Positions 18,738 through 27,420 are shown, numbered from the stretch's first letter. The stretch is 64,000 nucleotides of DNA from Pleomorphomonas carboxyditropha (GCF_002770725.1 NZ_NQVN01000008.1:62001-126000), one strand, 5' to 3'. Numbers and translations are program-made. The notes: generated by a model not told the origin, from the letters alone.

Positions 18738-19241
18738 ATGATCGGCGCCGCTGCCTTTCCCCTGCGCCGCTGGGCGACGCCGCTCGTCATCGGCGCCTTC
18801 CTGCTGATGGCGGTGACCGGCATCCTGATGTTCTTCGAGATCGACGTCGGCCTCGTCGCCGTGGCCCATCAATGGTTCTCCTGGATCTTTCTGATCGGCG
18901 CCGGCGGCCACGTCGTCCTGAACGTTCGATCGTTTCGCAACCACCTCAAATCCCTCTGGGGCCGGATGGGCATCGCCGCCGGCGCGGCGCTGACGATCGC
19001 CGCGCTGTTTTCCTGGGGGCAAATCACCGGCCCGCAGATCAAGCGGCCGATCGAGGCGGCGCTGGTGGAGGCCCCGATCGCCGCGTTGGCGGCGGTGACG
19101 CGCAACGCGCCGGACACGCTGATCGATCGCCTCGCCGGCCAGGGCATCGCCGCCGATGGCGGCGACAGCATCCGCGATATCGCTCTCAGAAGCGGCGTCG
19201 ACGAGAACCGCTTGCTGGCGACCGTCTTCTTTCTCGACTGA
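18738..19241 (+). CDS. DUF4405-like membrane protein
   Basis: This 167-residue protein has three N-terminal membrane segments (RRWATPLVIGAFLLMAVTGI, then VAHQWFSWIFLIGAGGHVVL, and GIAAGAALTIAALFSW) with His residues in or near the membrane (AVAHQWF, GGHVVLN). This is the pattern of DUF4405/cytochrome b-like small membrane proteins. A soluble C-terminal tail contains DTLIDRLAGQGIAADGGD. AAAGGA six bases before the ATG at 18738 supports the start. It lies 25 bases before the oxidoreductase gene and is probably under the MarR regulator. Confidence 0.65.
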   Translation: MIGAAAFPLRRWATPLVIGAFLLMAVTGILMFFEIDVGLVAVAHQWFSWIFLIGAGGHVVLNVRSFRNHLKSLWGRMGIAAGAALTIAALFSWGQITGPQIKRPIEAALVEAPIAALAAVTRNAPDTLIDRLAGQGIAADGGDSIRDIALRSGVDENRLLATVFFLD

Positions 19242-19266
19242 ATCCCGACCGGCAGGAGAAGCCGCC

Positions 19267-20211
19267 ATGAAAGCCGCCATCGTCCGCGCCCCCGGAGCGA
19301 CGCCCGTCTACGGCGATTTCGCCGAGCCGCAGCCGGCCGACAGGCTGATCCGCGTCACCGTTATCGCCGCCGCGCTCAGTCCGGTCACTCGCGCCCGCGC
19401 CGCCGGCCGCCACTACAGCTCGTCGGGTGCCTTTCCCCTGGTGCCCGGCATTGACGGCGTCGGCCTTACCGACGACGGCCGGCGCGTCTACTTTGTCCTG
19501 CCGGAGGCGCCGCACGGCGCGTTGGCCGAGCAGACGCTGGTGCGGGCGGACCACTGCATCGACCTGCCGGACGGCCTTGACGGCGTCGTGGCCGCGGCGA
19601 TCGCCAATCCCGGCATGTCGTCCTGGGTCGCGCTGACCGAACGGGCCGGGCTGAAGCCGGGCGAGACGGTGCTGGTCAACGGCGCCACCGGCGCCGCCGG
19701 CCGTCTGGCGGCGAAGATCGCAAGGCATCTCGGCGCCGGCCGGGTGATCGCCACCGGCCGCAACGCCGCCACCTTGGCCGAGGTCGGCGCTGACGATGCC
19801 ATCGTTATCGGCAGCGACGCCGACGCGCTGGAACGGCGGTTCATGCAGGTGTTTGCCGAGGGCGTCGACGTGGTGATCGACTATCTCTGGGGCATCAGCG
19901 CCGAGCGGCTGCTGATCGCCGCCGCCAAGGCCGGCCGCGACGCCGTGCCGCTCCGCTTCGTCGAGGTCGGTTCGGTGAGCGGGGAGACGATCGCCCTGCC
20001 GAGCGCCGTGCTGCGCGCCTCGGCGATCGAGCTGATGGGAAGCGGCGTCGGTTCGGTGCCCTTCGACCGGTTGATAGCGGCGGCCGGCACCTTGCTGCGC
20101 ACGGCCGTGCCGGTCGGCTTGACCGTTGCCGTGCGGCCGGTGCCGCTGTCGGCCGTCGAGCGGACGTGGGAGACGCCCGACGACGGCCGTCGCGTCGTAT
20201 TCACCCCCTGA
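19267..20211 (+). CDS. quinone oxidoreductase-like MDR family protein
   Basis: This 314-residue medium-chain dehydrogenase/reductase has no structural zinc loop. The nucleotide-binding motif is VLVNGATGAAGRLAAKIA (AxxGxxG type of quinone reductases), and the catalytic fold begins MKAAIVRAPGATPVYGDF. It likely reduces a quinone or reactive carbonyl with NADPH. It follows the DUF4405-like gene after 25 bases and overlaps the tail of the convergent permease gene by 11 bases. With the adjacent MarR regulator, a role in response to an electrophile or phenolic compound is plausible but unproven. Confidence 0.8.
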   Translation: MKAAIVRAPGATPVYGDFAEPQPADRLIRVTVIAAALSPVTRARAAGRHYSSSGAFPLVPGIDGVGLTDDGRRVYFVLPEAPHGALAEQTLVRADHCIDLPDGLDGVVAAAIANPGMSSWVALTERAGLKPGETVLVNGATGAAGRLAAKIARHLGAGRVIATGRNAATLAEVGADDAIVIGSDADALERRFMQVFAEGVDVVIDYLWGISAERLLIAAAKAGRDAVPLRFVEVGSVSGETIALPSAVLRASAIELMGSGVGSVPFDRLIAAAGTLLRTAVPVGLTVAVRPVPLSAVERTWETPDDGRRVVFTP

Positions 20212-21466
20212 GTGCCTCGACCGGCGACTGGCGGTAGGCGAGAGCGGCCGGCAGCGCCGCCATCAGCGCCGCGACGATCAGGAAGGTGACGGCCAGCACG
20301 CCGTCGGCGGCCGTGAATTCCACCGGCAGGCGGACGCCGCTTTGCGCGGTGAACAGGCCGGCCATGAACTCGGCAGCGCCGTAGCCGACGCCGAAGCCGG
20401 CGCCGACGCCGATCGCCACCAGCAGCAGCAATTCCAGCCAGACGATGCCGAACACCGCAAGGCGCGGCGCGCCGAAGGCCCTGAGGGCGCCGATCTGCCT
20501 GCGCCGCTGGGCGACGTGGATGACGGCGATCAGCATCAGCGCCGCCGCCACCAGCGCCTGCGCGCCATAGGCGACATACATCAGCACGGTGCGGGCGTCG
20601 CCGAGCGTCGCGTAAAGCGAGGTCAGCACCTCGGCTGGGAAGATGGCGCGCGTCGCGCCGTCGGCGCGATATTCCTGCCTGAGCTTGTAGGCGTCGGCGA
20701 TGGTCTTCGGCTTGACCAGCACGGCCGGCAGGCCCGGCACGTCATGGTCGAAGTCCTCGACGAGCGGCGCGTCGGCGTCGATGCGGCCGTGGTGGTGATG
20801 CTCCTCCTCGCCGGCTTCGTCGTGATGCTCCTCGGCCTCATGCGCCTCGTCTTCGTGCTCCTCGCCGAGGCCGTGGATGTGCCAGACCGCCTGGATCGGA
20901 ACGAGGATCGCCCGGTCCCAGGCGGTGCCGGTCGGCTGGACCTTGCCGACCACGGTGTAGGTGCTGTCGGCGTGCGTCTCGCCGCCTTCGCCGGCGGCGC
21001 CGTGCATCGGCTTCACCTCGGCGCCGAGCGGCAGGTCGACGCCGGAGCCGACCACCGCCTCGCCCTCGAGGGCGAACATGCGGCCTTCCGTGAAGCCGGC
21101 GGTGGTGCCCGACACCAGCGCCGTGGTGGTGCCGACAATGGGAAATCCCTGGAAATTGTCGCCGAAGCCGATCGGCGCCGCCCAGGCGACGCGCGGGTCG
21201 GCGGCGAGCTTGGTCAGCACCTCGCCGGGCATCAGCGGCAGGGCCGCCGGCTGCAGGAACACCGAGGACAGCACGAGCTGCGTTTCCGAGCCCGGCGCGC
21301 CGACGATCAGGTCGAACTTGTCGGCGGCCCGCGCCGAGCCGAGGCGCAACGCCCGTTCCTGCAGCGTGACGGCCACGCCGAGGGCGGTGGCGAGCGCCAC
21401 CAGCAGCACGATGACCAGCGAGACGGCCCACAGGCGGCGGAGGTCGGCGAGAACGAAGCGGATCAT
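20201..21466 (-). CDS. FtsX/MacB-type ABC transporter permease with His-rich loop
   Basis: This 421-residue permease has one N-terminal membrane helix (RLWAVSLVIVLLVALATALG), a long periplasmic domain and three C-terminal helices ending in AYRQSPVEALRG, the FtsX/MacB type VII ABC arrangement. The periplasmic part contains an acidic, His-rich stretch (about residues 202-230, including EEHHDEAGEEEHHHHGRID) expected to bind metal ions such as zinc. It overlaps the ATPase gene by four bases (ATGA). The unit resembles the zinc-regulated permease/ATPase set of Pseudomonas (PA4063-4066 type) by organisation; that comparison is from memory. Confidence 0.82.
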   Translation of the reverse strand: MIRFVLADLRRLWAVSLVIVLLVALATALGVAVTLQERALRLGSARAADKFDLIVGAPGSETQLVLSSVFLQPAALPLMPGEVLTKLAADPRVAWAAPIGFGDNFQGFPIVGTTTALVSGTTAGFTEGRMFALEGEAVVGSGVDLPLGAEVKPMHGAAGEGGETHADSTYTVVGKVQPTGTAWDRAILVPIQAVWHIHGLGEEHEDEAHEAEEHHDEAGEEEHHHHGRIDADAPLVEDFDHDVPGLPAVLVKPKTIADAYKLRQEYRADGATRAIFPAEVLTSLYATLGDARTVLMYVAYGAQALVAAALMLIAVIHVAQRRRQIGALRAFGAPRLAVFGIVWLELLLLVAIGVGAGFGVGYGAAEFMAGLFTAQSGVRLPVEFTAADGVLAVTFLIVAALMAALPAALAYRQSPVEALRG

Positions 21467-22155
21467 GACGAGGCCTCCGGGGCGGTGTCGGCGACGATGC
21501 GGCCGGCGGCGAGCCGGATGCGCCGGTCGAGCCGTTCGGTCAGCCGCTCGTCATGGCTGATGACGATCAGCGTGGCGCCCTCCTGCTCGGCGAGCTCGAT
21601 GAGCAGCCGGCCGACCTCGGCGCCGGCCTCGGCGTCGAGGCTGGCGGTCGGCTCGTCGGCGATGATGACGCCGGGGCGGCGCAGCAGGGCGCGCGCCACG
21701 GCGACGCGCTGCATCTCGCCGCGCGACATGGTCTCGACCGACTGGCCCGGCCGCGGGAGACCGACGCGGGACAGAAGCGCGAGGGCGCGCGCCTTCACCT
21801 CGGCGGTGGCGGCGTGGGCGAGGCGGGCCGGCAGCAGCACGTTGTCGACGGCGGCAAGGCCGGCGAACAGGTGAAAATCCTGCATGACCAGGCCGACGTT
21901 CGCCGCCCGCCAGCGGTCGCGGCGGCTTTCCGACAGCGTCGTGATGTCGGTGTCCTGCCAGCGGATGACGCCGCTGTCGGGCCGTTCGAGGCCGGAGACG
22001 AGGTTGACGAAGGTGCTCTTGCCCGAGCCGGAAGCGCCGGTGACGGCGAGCCGGCCGCCGGCCGGCAGCGTCAGGCGATCGATGGTGAGCACCGGTTCGG
22101 CAAGGCCGGCAAAGGAAATGGCGAGGCCGGAAAGGGCAAGCGGCAGCATGGTCAC
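21463..22155 (-). CDS. ABC transporter ATP-binding protein
   Basis: This 230-residue ATPase of the LolD/MacB class has Walker A GASGSGKST, Q-loop VMQDFHLF, Walker B VIIADEPTASLD, and switch His in VISHDERL. The signature motif reads MSRGEMQR instead of LSGGQ, a mild deviation that keeps the Gly and Gln-like position. GTG 22155 overlaps the upstream stop (GTGA); ATG 22149 is the alternative start. It forms the energy-coupling subunit for the His-rich permease downstream. Confidence 0.9.
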   Translation of the reverse strand: MTMLPLALSGLAISFAGLAEPVLTIDRLTLPAGGRLAVTGASGSGKSTFVNLVSGLERPDSGVIRWQDTDITTLSESRRDRWRAANVGLVMQDFHLFAGLAAVDNVLLPARLAHAATAEVKARALALLSRVGLPRPGQSVETMSRGEMQRVAVARALLRRPGVIIADEPTASLDAEAGAEVGRLLIELAEQEGATLIVISHDERLTERLDRRIRLAAGRIVADTAPEASS

Positions 22156-22607
22156 ACCGTCTCGAAGGAGGAATGGACGAGGCGCAGCAGGCTGACGAAT
22201 CCGGTTTCCGGATCGGTCCAGGAGCCGACCTCCAGCGTGCCGGTCACCTCGATCAGCTTCGACGGCGGCACGAAGGTGGTTTTCTCGTCGATGTAGACGA
22301 CGACGATGTTGCTGGGCCAGTCGGCGTCCGACGAGCAGAACGGGCAGAGCGCCATCGGGATCTCGGTGAGCACGAAGAACTTCGCCTCCGCCTTGAGCGG
22401 CGGCGCCATGAAGCCGCGCATCGACACCGTCTTGCCGTCGAGCGCCTTCACCTTGTCGGAGAAGGCGAGGCCGAGGACGGATACCTTGCCGTAGAGCTCG
22501 TCGAAGGTCAGGGTATCGCCGGCCCGCACGACGCCGGTGCAGGAGAGGGCGGCGAGCCCGGCGAGAAACGTCCGGCGGCTGACCGCAAGGGCTGTCGTCC
22601 GAGCCAT
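22152..22607 (-). CDS. Tat-exported protein of the ABC unit
   Basis: This 151-residue protein has a twin-arginine signal (SRRTFLAGLAAL) and a mature domain of beta type (DGKTVSMRGFMAPPLKAEAK, LTEIPMALCPFCSSDADW, then VTGTLEVGSW). The CPFC motif could bind a metal or form a disulphide. Export in folded form by Tat fits a cofactor- or metal-bearing protein. It is the first gene of a tightly overlapping three-gene operon with the ATPase and the His-rich permease. No recognised catalytic domain; a link to DUF3299-type proteins is possible. Confidence 0.7.
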   Translation of the reverse strand: MARTTALAVSRRTFLAGLAALSCTGVVRAGDTLTFDELYGKVSVLGLAFSDKVKALDGKTVSMRGFMAPPLKAEAKFFVLTEIPMALCPFCSSDADWPSNIVVVYIDEKTTFVPPSKLIEVTGTLEVGSWTDPETGFVSLLRLVHSSFETV

Positions 22608-22635
22608 GGAAGTCTCCGCATGCGGGAAAAGGGGT

Positions 22636-22668
22636 GCGGGCCGGACGGCCGTCGACCGTCCGGCCCGC
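22636..22668 (-). terminator. strong hairpin downstream of the alkaline phosphatase gene
   Basis: GCGGGCCGGACGG (22636-22648) pairs perfectly with 22656-22668 over 13 bases around a 7-base loop, 20 bases after the alkaline phosphatase stop. There is no T run. It probably ends or stabilises the phosphatase transcript and may allow some read-through into the ABC operon. Confidence 0.6.
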
Positions 22669-22687
22669 GATGGTCGTCGCGGGATGC

Positions 22688-24433
22688 TTACTGCTTCACG
22701 CCGATGGCGAAGGTGTCGGCGAGCACGCGGTAGACGTCGCTCTGCTCCATGTAGCCCTTGAACTCCTCGGCGCCGGGGCCGGCGGCCTGCAGCACCACGT
22801 CATCGACGGCGTGCACGCCGGTATCGCCGTCGCGGGGGATGTTGCCTTCGACGAAGACGGCGCCCGGCACGTCCTTGTAGGCCTCGTTGGCGACGTAGAT
22901 GCCGTCCTGGGTCTTGACGGCCGGCTCGAACGGGCCGTCCAGCTTCGGCCGGAAGGTCTCGTAGTGGTCGGGACCGTTGTTGGCGAAGATGGCGAGGCGG
23001 CGGGAAACGTCCACCCGGTCCGGATAGCCGTCGCCGTCGGCATCCTGGTAGTTCGGGAAGCCGGCCGCATCGTAGGTGCCGACCTTCTCGCGCATGTCGG
23101 TGCCCGGCTTGTCGTCATCGATGGTGCCGATGATGGAGACGCCATGGGTGTGGTCGCCGGTGACGACGACCAGCGTGTCGGGATTGTTGGCCTGGAACTC
23201 GCGGGCAACGGCGATCGCCTGGTCGAACTCGATGGTGTCGTACACGGCGCGATCCCAGTCGAGCGGATGGCTGGCCTTGTCGATCGAGGCGCCTTCGACC
23301 ATCAGGAAGAAGCCCTCGGGGTTCTTCGACAAGCTGTCGAGGGCGACCTTGGTCATTTCGACGAGGCCCGGCTGGTTCGGGAACTTGTCGACGGTGCCCT
23401 TCTTGAGCTGCAGGCGATCGAGCGCATAATCCATGTTGCCGGTGTGGAACAGGCCGAGGATCTTGTCGGCGCTGGCGGCGGCTTCGAGCTCGGTCTTGTC
23501 GGTGGCCAGCTTGTAGCCGGCCTCCTGGAACAGCTTGATGTAGTCCTTGTCGTCCTTGCGCTTGGAGCCGGGCACGTCCTTCGACAGGAAATAGGCCGAG
23601 CCGCCGCCGAGTACGACTTCCGGCTTGACGTTCCAGAACATGTCGACGATCTCGGGCTTGTCGGCGCGCTTGCGGGTATGGGAGACGACGGCGGCCGGCG
23701 TGGCGTCCTCGAGCTCGGCGGTGGAGATGACGCCGACCGACTTCTTGGTGGTGCGGCGCAGCGCCTCGGCGAAGGTCTCGACCTTCGGGTCGTCGAAGGA
23801 ATCCGGCGTGCGGTCGGCATAGACGCCGAGGGCGTTCACGGCCGACTTGTGGCCGGTCATGTAGGCCGACATGGTGTTGGCGCTGTCGGTGGCGATGGAG
23901 CCGGTCGACGAGGTGCCGATGAAGGCCATGTGGTCAAGGTCGTCCATGGCGAGACGGCCGTTGGCCTTGCCTTCGGTCATGCCCTTGGACATCAGCCGGG
24001 CGGCCGTGCGGTGGGAGACGGAGAGGCCGTCGCCGAGCAGGAAGATGATGTTCTTGGCCTTGGGAGCCTCGCCGGTGGCATAGACGTCCCAGGTGACCGA
24101 CTTCTTCTCGTCGCCGGCCGAAACTTCCACCGTGTAGGCGCCGGCCTTGTCGATCTTGACGCCGCGCAGCAGCACGGCCGAGCCGAGGGCCGCGTCGTCC
24201 TTGCCTTTTTCGGAAGCGACGAACTCCACTTCGCTGCCGAGCGCGGCCTTGTAGTCGCCGCCGTTGACGACGATCTTGACGTCCTCGGCCTTTACCTGGC
24301 CGTCGAACTCCACCTTGAAGTCGAAGGGAGAGCCGGCGAGGATGGTCGCCCGGTCGAGCGGATAGACGGTGGCGGCGCCGGCCGTGCCGATCAAGGCTGT
24401 GCTGGCGGCGAGTGCCAGAAGAAGAGTGCGCAT
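22688..24433 (-). CDS. phoA: alkaline phosphatase (PhoA family) with extra N-terminal domain
   Basis: This periplasmic enzyme releases phosphate from monoesters using two Zn2+ and one Mg2+. A signal peptide (residues 1-20) precedes a beta domain of about 100 residues not found in E. coli PhoA. The catalytic domain follows with IIFLLGDGLSVSHR (metal Asp135), nucleophile Ser184 in ATDSANTMSAYMTGHKS, FFLMVEGASIDKASH and VVTGDHTHGVS (metal ligands). A Ca-binding-like loop DADGDGYPD is also present. Length 581 residues, against about 470 in E. coli. A four-unit Pho box lies 64 bases before the start, so PhoB should activate it under phosphate starvation. Confidence 0.92.
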   Translation of the reverse strand: MRTLLLALAASTALIGTAGAATVYPLDRATILAGSPFDFKVEFDGQVKAEDVKIVVNGGDYKAALGSEVEFVASEKGKDDAALGSAVLLRGVKIDKAGAYTVEVSAGDEKKSVTWDVYATGEAPKAKNIIFLLGDGLSVSHRTAARLMSKGMTEGKANGRLAMDDLDHMAFIGTSSTGSIATDSANTMSAYMTGHKSAVNALGVYADRTPDSFDDPKVETFAEALRRTTKKSVGVISTAELEDATPAAVVSHTRKRADKPEIVDMFWNVKPEVVLGGGSAYFLSKDVPGSKRKDDKDYIKLFQEAGYKLATDKTELEAAASADKILGLFHTGNMDYALDRLQLKKGTVDKFPNQPGLVEMTKVALDSLSKNPEGFFLMVEGASIDKASHPLDWDRAVYDTIEFDQAIAVAREFQANNPDTLVVVTGDHTHGVSIIGTIDDDKPGTDMREKVGTYDAAGFPNYQDADGDGYPDRVDVSRRLAIFANNGPDHYETFRPKLDGPFEPAVKTQDGIYVANEAYKDVPGAVFVEGNIPRDGDTGVHAVDDVVLQAAGPGAEEFKGYMEQSDVYRVLADTFAIGVKQ

Positions 24434-24495
24434 AATCCTGCCCCTTGAAGAATGGATCGCGTCGAAAAGAGCGCGCGTTCCTTGGTAGGCAGGGG

Positions 24496-24537
24496 GTATG
24501 ACGCGGGCGTGACAGTCGCATGAAGGCCATGTGACAT
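24496..24537 (-). promoter_or_regulatory. Pho box array (four half-sites, 11-bp period)
   Basis: On the minus strand, GTCAC, TTCAT, CTGTCAC and CGTCAT occur with their TCA cores exactly 11 bases apart (plus-strand TGA at 24499, 24510, 24521 and 24532). PhoB binds CTGTCAT repeats with an 11-base period as head-to-tail dimers, so this is a tandem pair of Pho boxes just upstream of phoA. Confidence 0.8.
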
Positions 24538-24616
24538 GTAAGCGGCTGAAAATATTTGTAATTCATCGAGAAGGTTAGCCGCCGATCGAAGATCCGTCCG
24601 ACCGGCGGCGCCTTGG

Positions 24617-25588
24617 TCAGAACTGCTCGCCGACCAGTTCCTCGCTTTTCGCCCACAGCGCCCGGGCGCGATCGGGATCGAGCGCGTAGGAGCGAACGCC
24701 TTCGGCGACCGGGTTGATCACCCCGTCGGTGACCTCCGAAACATGGCAGTTCTCGCAATAGCGGCCGCCCACCTCGTCGGCGTCGGCGACCACGCCGGCC
24801 CAGACCGACGTCGCCGCGCCCTGCGGAACAGTCTTCCAGCTATAGGGCGGCTTGCCGGCGGCGGCGAGTTCGGCGTTGATGCGTTCGATCATCGCCTTGA
24901 GCGCGTCGGCGCCGACATGCCGGCCGAGTTCGGTATTGATGCCGCCCGGATGCACCGCGGCCGCCCGGATGCCGCGCGCCCGGTGCCGGCGGTCGAACTC
25001 CACGGCGAACAGGGCGTTGGCGGTCTTCGAATGGCCATAGGCGATCCAGGGATCGTAGGGCGTGCGCTCGAAGTTCGGATCGTCGAGATCGACATCGGCG
25101 AAGCGATGACCGGACGAGGAGAGGACGACGAGGCGACCGCCCGGCGCGATCAGCCCGGCGATCCGGTTGACGAACAGGAAATGGCCGAGGTGGTTGGTGC
25201 CGAACTGCGTCTCGAAGCCGTCGGCCGTGCGACCGAACGGCGCCGCCATGACGCCGGCGTTGGCGATGACGACGTCGAACGGCCTGTTATCGGCGACGAG
25301 CCGGTCGGCGGCCGCGCGAATGCTGGCGAACGAGGCGAGGTCGAGCTCGATGAGATCGAAGGCGCCGTTGCCGCCGGCCGCGGCGGCGCGCACCGGCGCC
25401 GTCGCCGCCTCGGCCTTCCCGAGATCGCGCGCCGCGCCGACGACCGAGGCGCCATGGGCCACGAGGGCCCGCGCCGTCTCCACGCCGAGGCCGGCCGATA
25501 CGCCGGTGACGAGGATGCGCTTGCCGGAAAGATCGATGCCGGCGAGCACGTCGTCGGTGGTCGAGGTCGCGCCGAAGGATGTGGTCAT
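24617..25588 (-). CDS. short-chain dehydrogenase/reductase
   Basis: This 323-residue SDR oxidoreductase has the Rossmann motif RILVTGVSAGLG (TGxSxGxG), the NAG motif VIANAGVMA and the active-site pair YGHSK (YxxxK) after LSSSGHR. The length and the C-terminal Cys pair (YCENCHVSE) match the retinol-dehydrogenase-like SDR subgroup common in proteobacteria. The substrate is unknown. It is divergent from a TetR regulator, with two matching palindromes between them, so the regulator very likely controls this gene. Confidence 0.9.
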   Translation of the reverse strand: MTTSFGATSTTDDVLAGIDLSGKRILVTGVSAGLGVETARALVAHGASVVGAARDLGKAEAATAPVRAAAAGGNGAFDLIELDLASFASIRAAADRLVADNRPFDVVIANAGVMAAPFGRTADGFETQFGTNHLGHFLFVNRIAGLIAPGGRLVVLSSSGHRFADVDLDDPNFERTPYDPWIAYGHSKTANALFAVEFDRRHRARGIRAAAVHPGGINTELGRHVGADALKAMIERINAELAAAGKPPYSWKTVPQGAATSVWAGVVADADEVGGRYCENCHVSEVTDGVINPVAEGVRSYALDPDRARALWAKSEELVGEQF

Positions 25589-25662
25589 GTCTGTCTCCCT
25601 GTGCCGAGATCATCCCGCCGCGCCGGGCGAGCCATTGCCGGCCGGCCGGTTTCGGAATAAAA

Positions 25663-25701
25663 GGAGGATGTCTCCGCTTTGAAATACGGAGGTGCCCTCC
25701 G
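25663..25701. promoter_or_regulatory. two-copy TetR operator between the SDR and TetR genes
   Basis: GGAGGATGTCTCCG (25663-25676) and GGAGGTGCCCTCCG (25688-25701) share the form GGAGGNNNNCTCCG with centres 25 bases apart. The second extends to a 7-base perfect inverted repeat (ACGGAGG/CCTCCGT). The pair lies between divergent genes, as expected for a TetR operator. Confidence 0.65.
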
Positions 25702-25724
25702 TTTATCAAGAGGTTCACGCGGAC

Positions 25725-26315
25725 GTGATCGACAATGCCGGAAAGCCGACCCGCAAGCCGCGCGCCGATGCCGCGCGCAATCGCGCCCGGCTGCTCGACG
25801 CCGCCAAGGCGGTCTTCGCGGAGAGGGGAGGCGCCGCCAGCCTCGAGGAAGTCGCGCGGACGGCGGGAGTCGGCATCGGCACGCTCTACCGCCATTTTCC
25901 GACGCGCGACGCGCTGATCGAGGCGGTCTATCGCAACGAGAGCGACCAGTTGGTGCGGGCCGCTTCCGAGCTTGCCGCCAGCCGGCCGCCGGTCGAGGCG
26001 CTCAGGGAATGGATGCGCCTGTTCTTCAATTACATGTCCGTCAAGCACGGCATGATGGAGCTTTTGGATTCGCTCGCCGACGGCAAGTCGTCGCTCTACG
26101 CCGCGTCCGGCGCCGAGACCAAGCGGACGATCGACTTCCTGGTGAAGAATGCCGTCTCGGCAGGCGAAATCGCCGTCGATATCGAACCGCTCGATTTGCT
26201 GCGGGCCCTGGGCGGCATGGTCCAGTACGGCGGCGGCCGCGACGACGAGGAAGCCGCCGCCCACGCCCTCATCGACATTATGATTGCCGGGTTGCAGGCG
26301 AAGCGGCCGCGCTGA
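25725..26315 (+). CDS. TetR family transcriptional regulator
   Basis: This TetR-type repressor has the helix-turn-helix segment SLEEVARTAGVGIGTLYRHF followed by PTRDALIEAVYRNE, and a helical ligand domain. The open frame reaches GTG 25692, but that codon lies inside the second operator palindrome with GGAG directly against it. GTG 25725 (VIDNAGKPTRKPRADAARNR) fits the usual N-terminus of such regulators better, giving 196 residues. The ligand is unknown. It ends 6 bases before the convergent sugar ATPase gene. Confidence 0.85.
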   Translation: MIDNAGKPTRKPRADAARNRARLLDAAKAVFAERGGAASLEEVARTAGVGIGTLYRHFPTRDALIEAVYRNESDQLVRAASELAASRPPVEALREWMRLFFNYMSVKHGMMELLDSLADGKSSLYAASGAETKRTIDFLVKNAVSAGEIAVDIEPLDLLRALGGMVQYGGGRDDEEAAAHALIDIMIAGLQAKRPR

Positions 26316-26320
26316 TCGAG

Positions 26321-27415
26321 CTAAATTCGCCGCTCGCTTTCGGCATCGAACAGCGACAGGCGGCCGAGATCGAAGCCGACCGTGACCGGCTCCCCGAGCT
26401 TCGGCAGCATGTCGGTGGGAAACTTGCCGACGATCTCCTCATCGCCCATGGCCAGCACCACGAGATTGTCCGAGCCGGTGTGCTCGATCAGCGTCGGCCT
26501 GAGCGTCAGCGTAAAGGCGCCGCCGCCCGACGTCAGGCCGGAGATCGGCTGGATGGATTCGGGGCGCAGACCGACCACCACGGCCTGTCCGTCGGCCGGC
26601 GCCGCCTCGAAGGCGTAGCCGTCGAGCGGCAGGATCGCGGCGCCGATGTCGGCCGAGATGTGGCCGCCATCGAGGCGGATATGCCCGCGCATGAAGTTCA
26701 TGCCGGGGTTGCCGAGGAAGTCGGCGACGAACAGGTTGACCGGCCGGTGGTAGACCTCCTCCGGCTTGCCGACCTGCTGGATCTCGCCGGCCTTCATCAC
26801 CACCATGCGGCTGGCGAGCGTCATCGCCTCTAATTGGTCGTGGGTGACGTAGATCGCCGTCGTACCCAGCGACTGGTGCAGCTTCTTGATCTCGGTGCGC
26901 ATGCTGGCGCGCAGCTTGGCGTCAAGGTTGGAAAGCGGCTCGTCGAACAGGAACACGCGTGGATCGCGCACCAGCGCCCGGCCGATGGCGACGCGCTGCC
27001 GCTGGCCGCCGGACAGTTGCGACGGCCGCCGGTCGAGCAGGTGGTCGATGTGCAGCATGCGCGCCTTTTCCTCGACCAAGGGCCGGATCTCCGCCATCGG
27101 CTTGCCGCGCATCCGGAGGCCGAACTCCATGTTACTGCGCACGCTCATGGTCGGATAGAGCGCGTAGGACTGGAACACCATGGCGATGTCGCGGTCCTTG
27201 GGCTCGACGTCGGTGACGTCGCGGCCGCCGATCTCGATCGCTCCCGAGGTCAGCCGGTCGAGGCCGGCGACGATATGCAACAGCGTCGACTTGCCGCAGC
27301 CCGACGGCCCCAACAGCACGATGAACTCGCCGCGCTCGATCTCGAGGTTGATGTCCTTCAGCACCCGCAGCGAGCCGTAGTTCTTGTTGCAGTTGGAAAT
27401 CCGGATGTCGATCAT
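26321..27415 (-). CDS. sugar ABC transporter ATPase (UgpC/MalK type)
   Basis: This 364-residue ATPase powers sugar uptake. Walker A is LLGPSGCGKST, the signature LSGGQRQR, Walker B VFLFDEPLSNLDAKLR and the switch His VTHDQLEAM. The C-terminal TOBE/regulatory domain from about residue 235 is of MalK type. It is the last gene of the beta-glucosidase/ABC operon, 5 bases after the inner permease gene. The ATPase type is shared by many CUT1 transporters, so it does not itself indicate the sugar. Confidence 0.94.
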   Translation of the reverse strand: MIDIRISNCNKNYGSLRVLKDINLEIERGEFIVLLGPSGCGKSTLLHIVAGLDRLTSGAIEIGGRDVTDVEPKDRDIAMVFQSYALYPTMSVRSNMEFGLRMRGKPMAEIRPLVEEKARMLHIDHLLDRRPSQLSGGQRQRVAIGRALVRDPRVFLFDEPLSNLDAKLRASMRTEIKKLHQSLGTTAIYVTHDQLEAMTLASRMVVMKAGEIQQVGKPEEVYHRPVNLFVADFLGNPGMNFMRGHIRLDGGHISADIGAAILPLDGYAFEAAPADGQAVVVGLRPESIQPISGLTSGGGAFTLTLRPTLIEHTGSDNLVVLAMGDEEIVGKFPTDMLPKLGEPVTVGFDLGRLSLFDAESERRI

Positions 27416-27420
27416 GACGG

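Noticed and set aside
22634-24448. A 604-residue open frame on the plus strand opposite phoA
   Set aside because: It is the complement of the alkaline phosphatase gene and shows no family motif; phoA has signal peptide, motifs and a Pho box.
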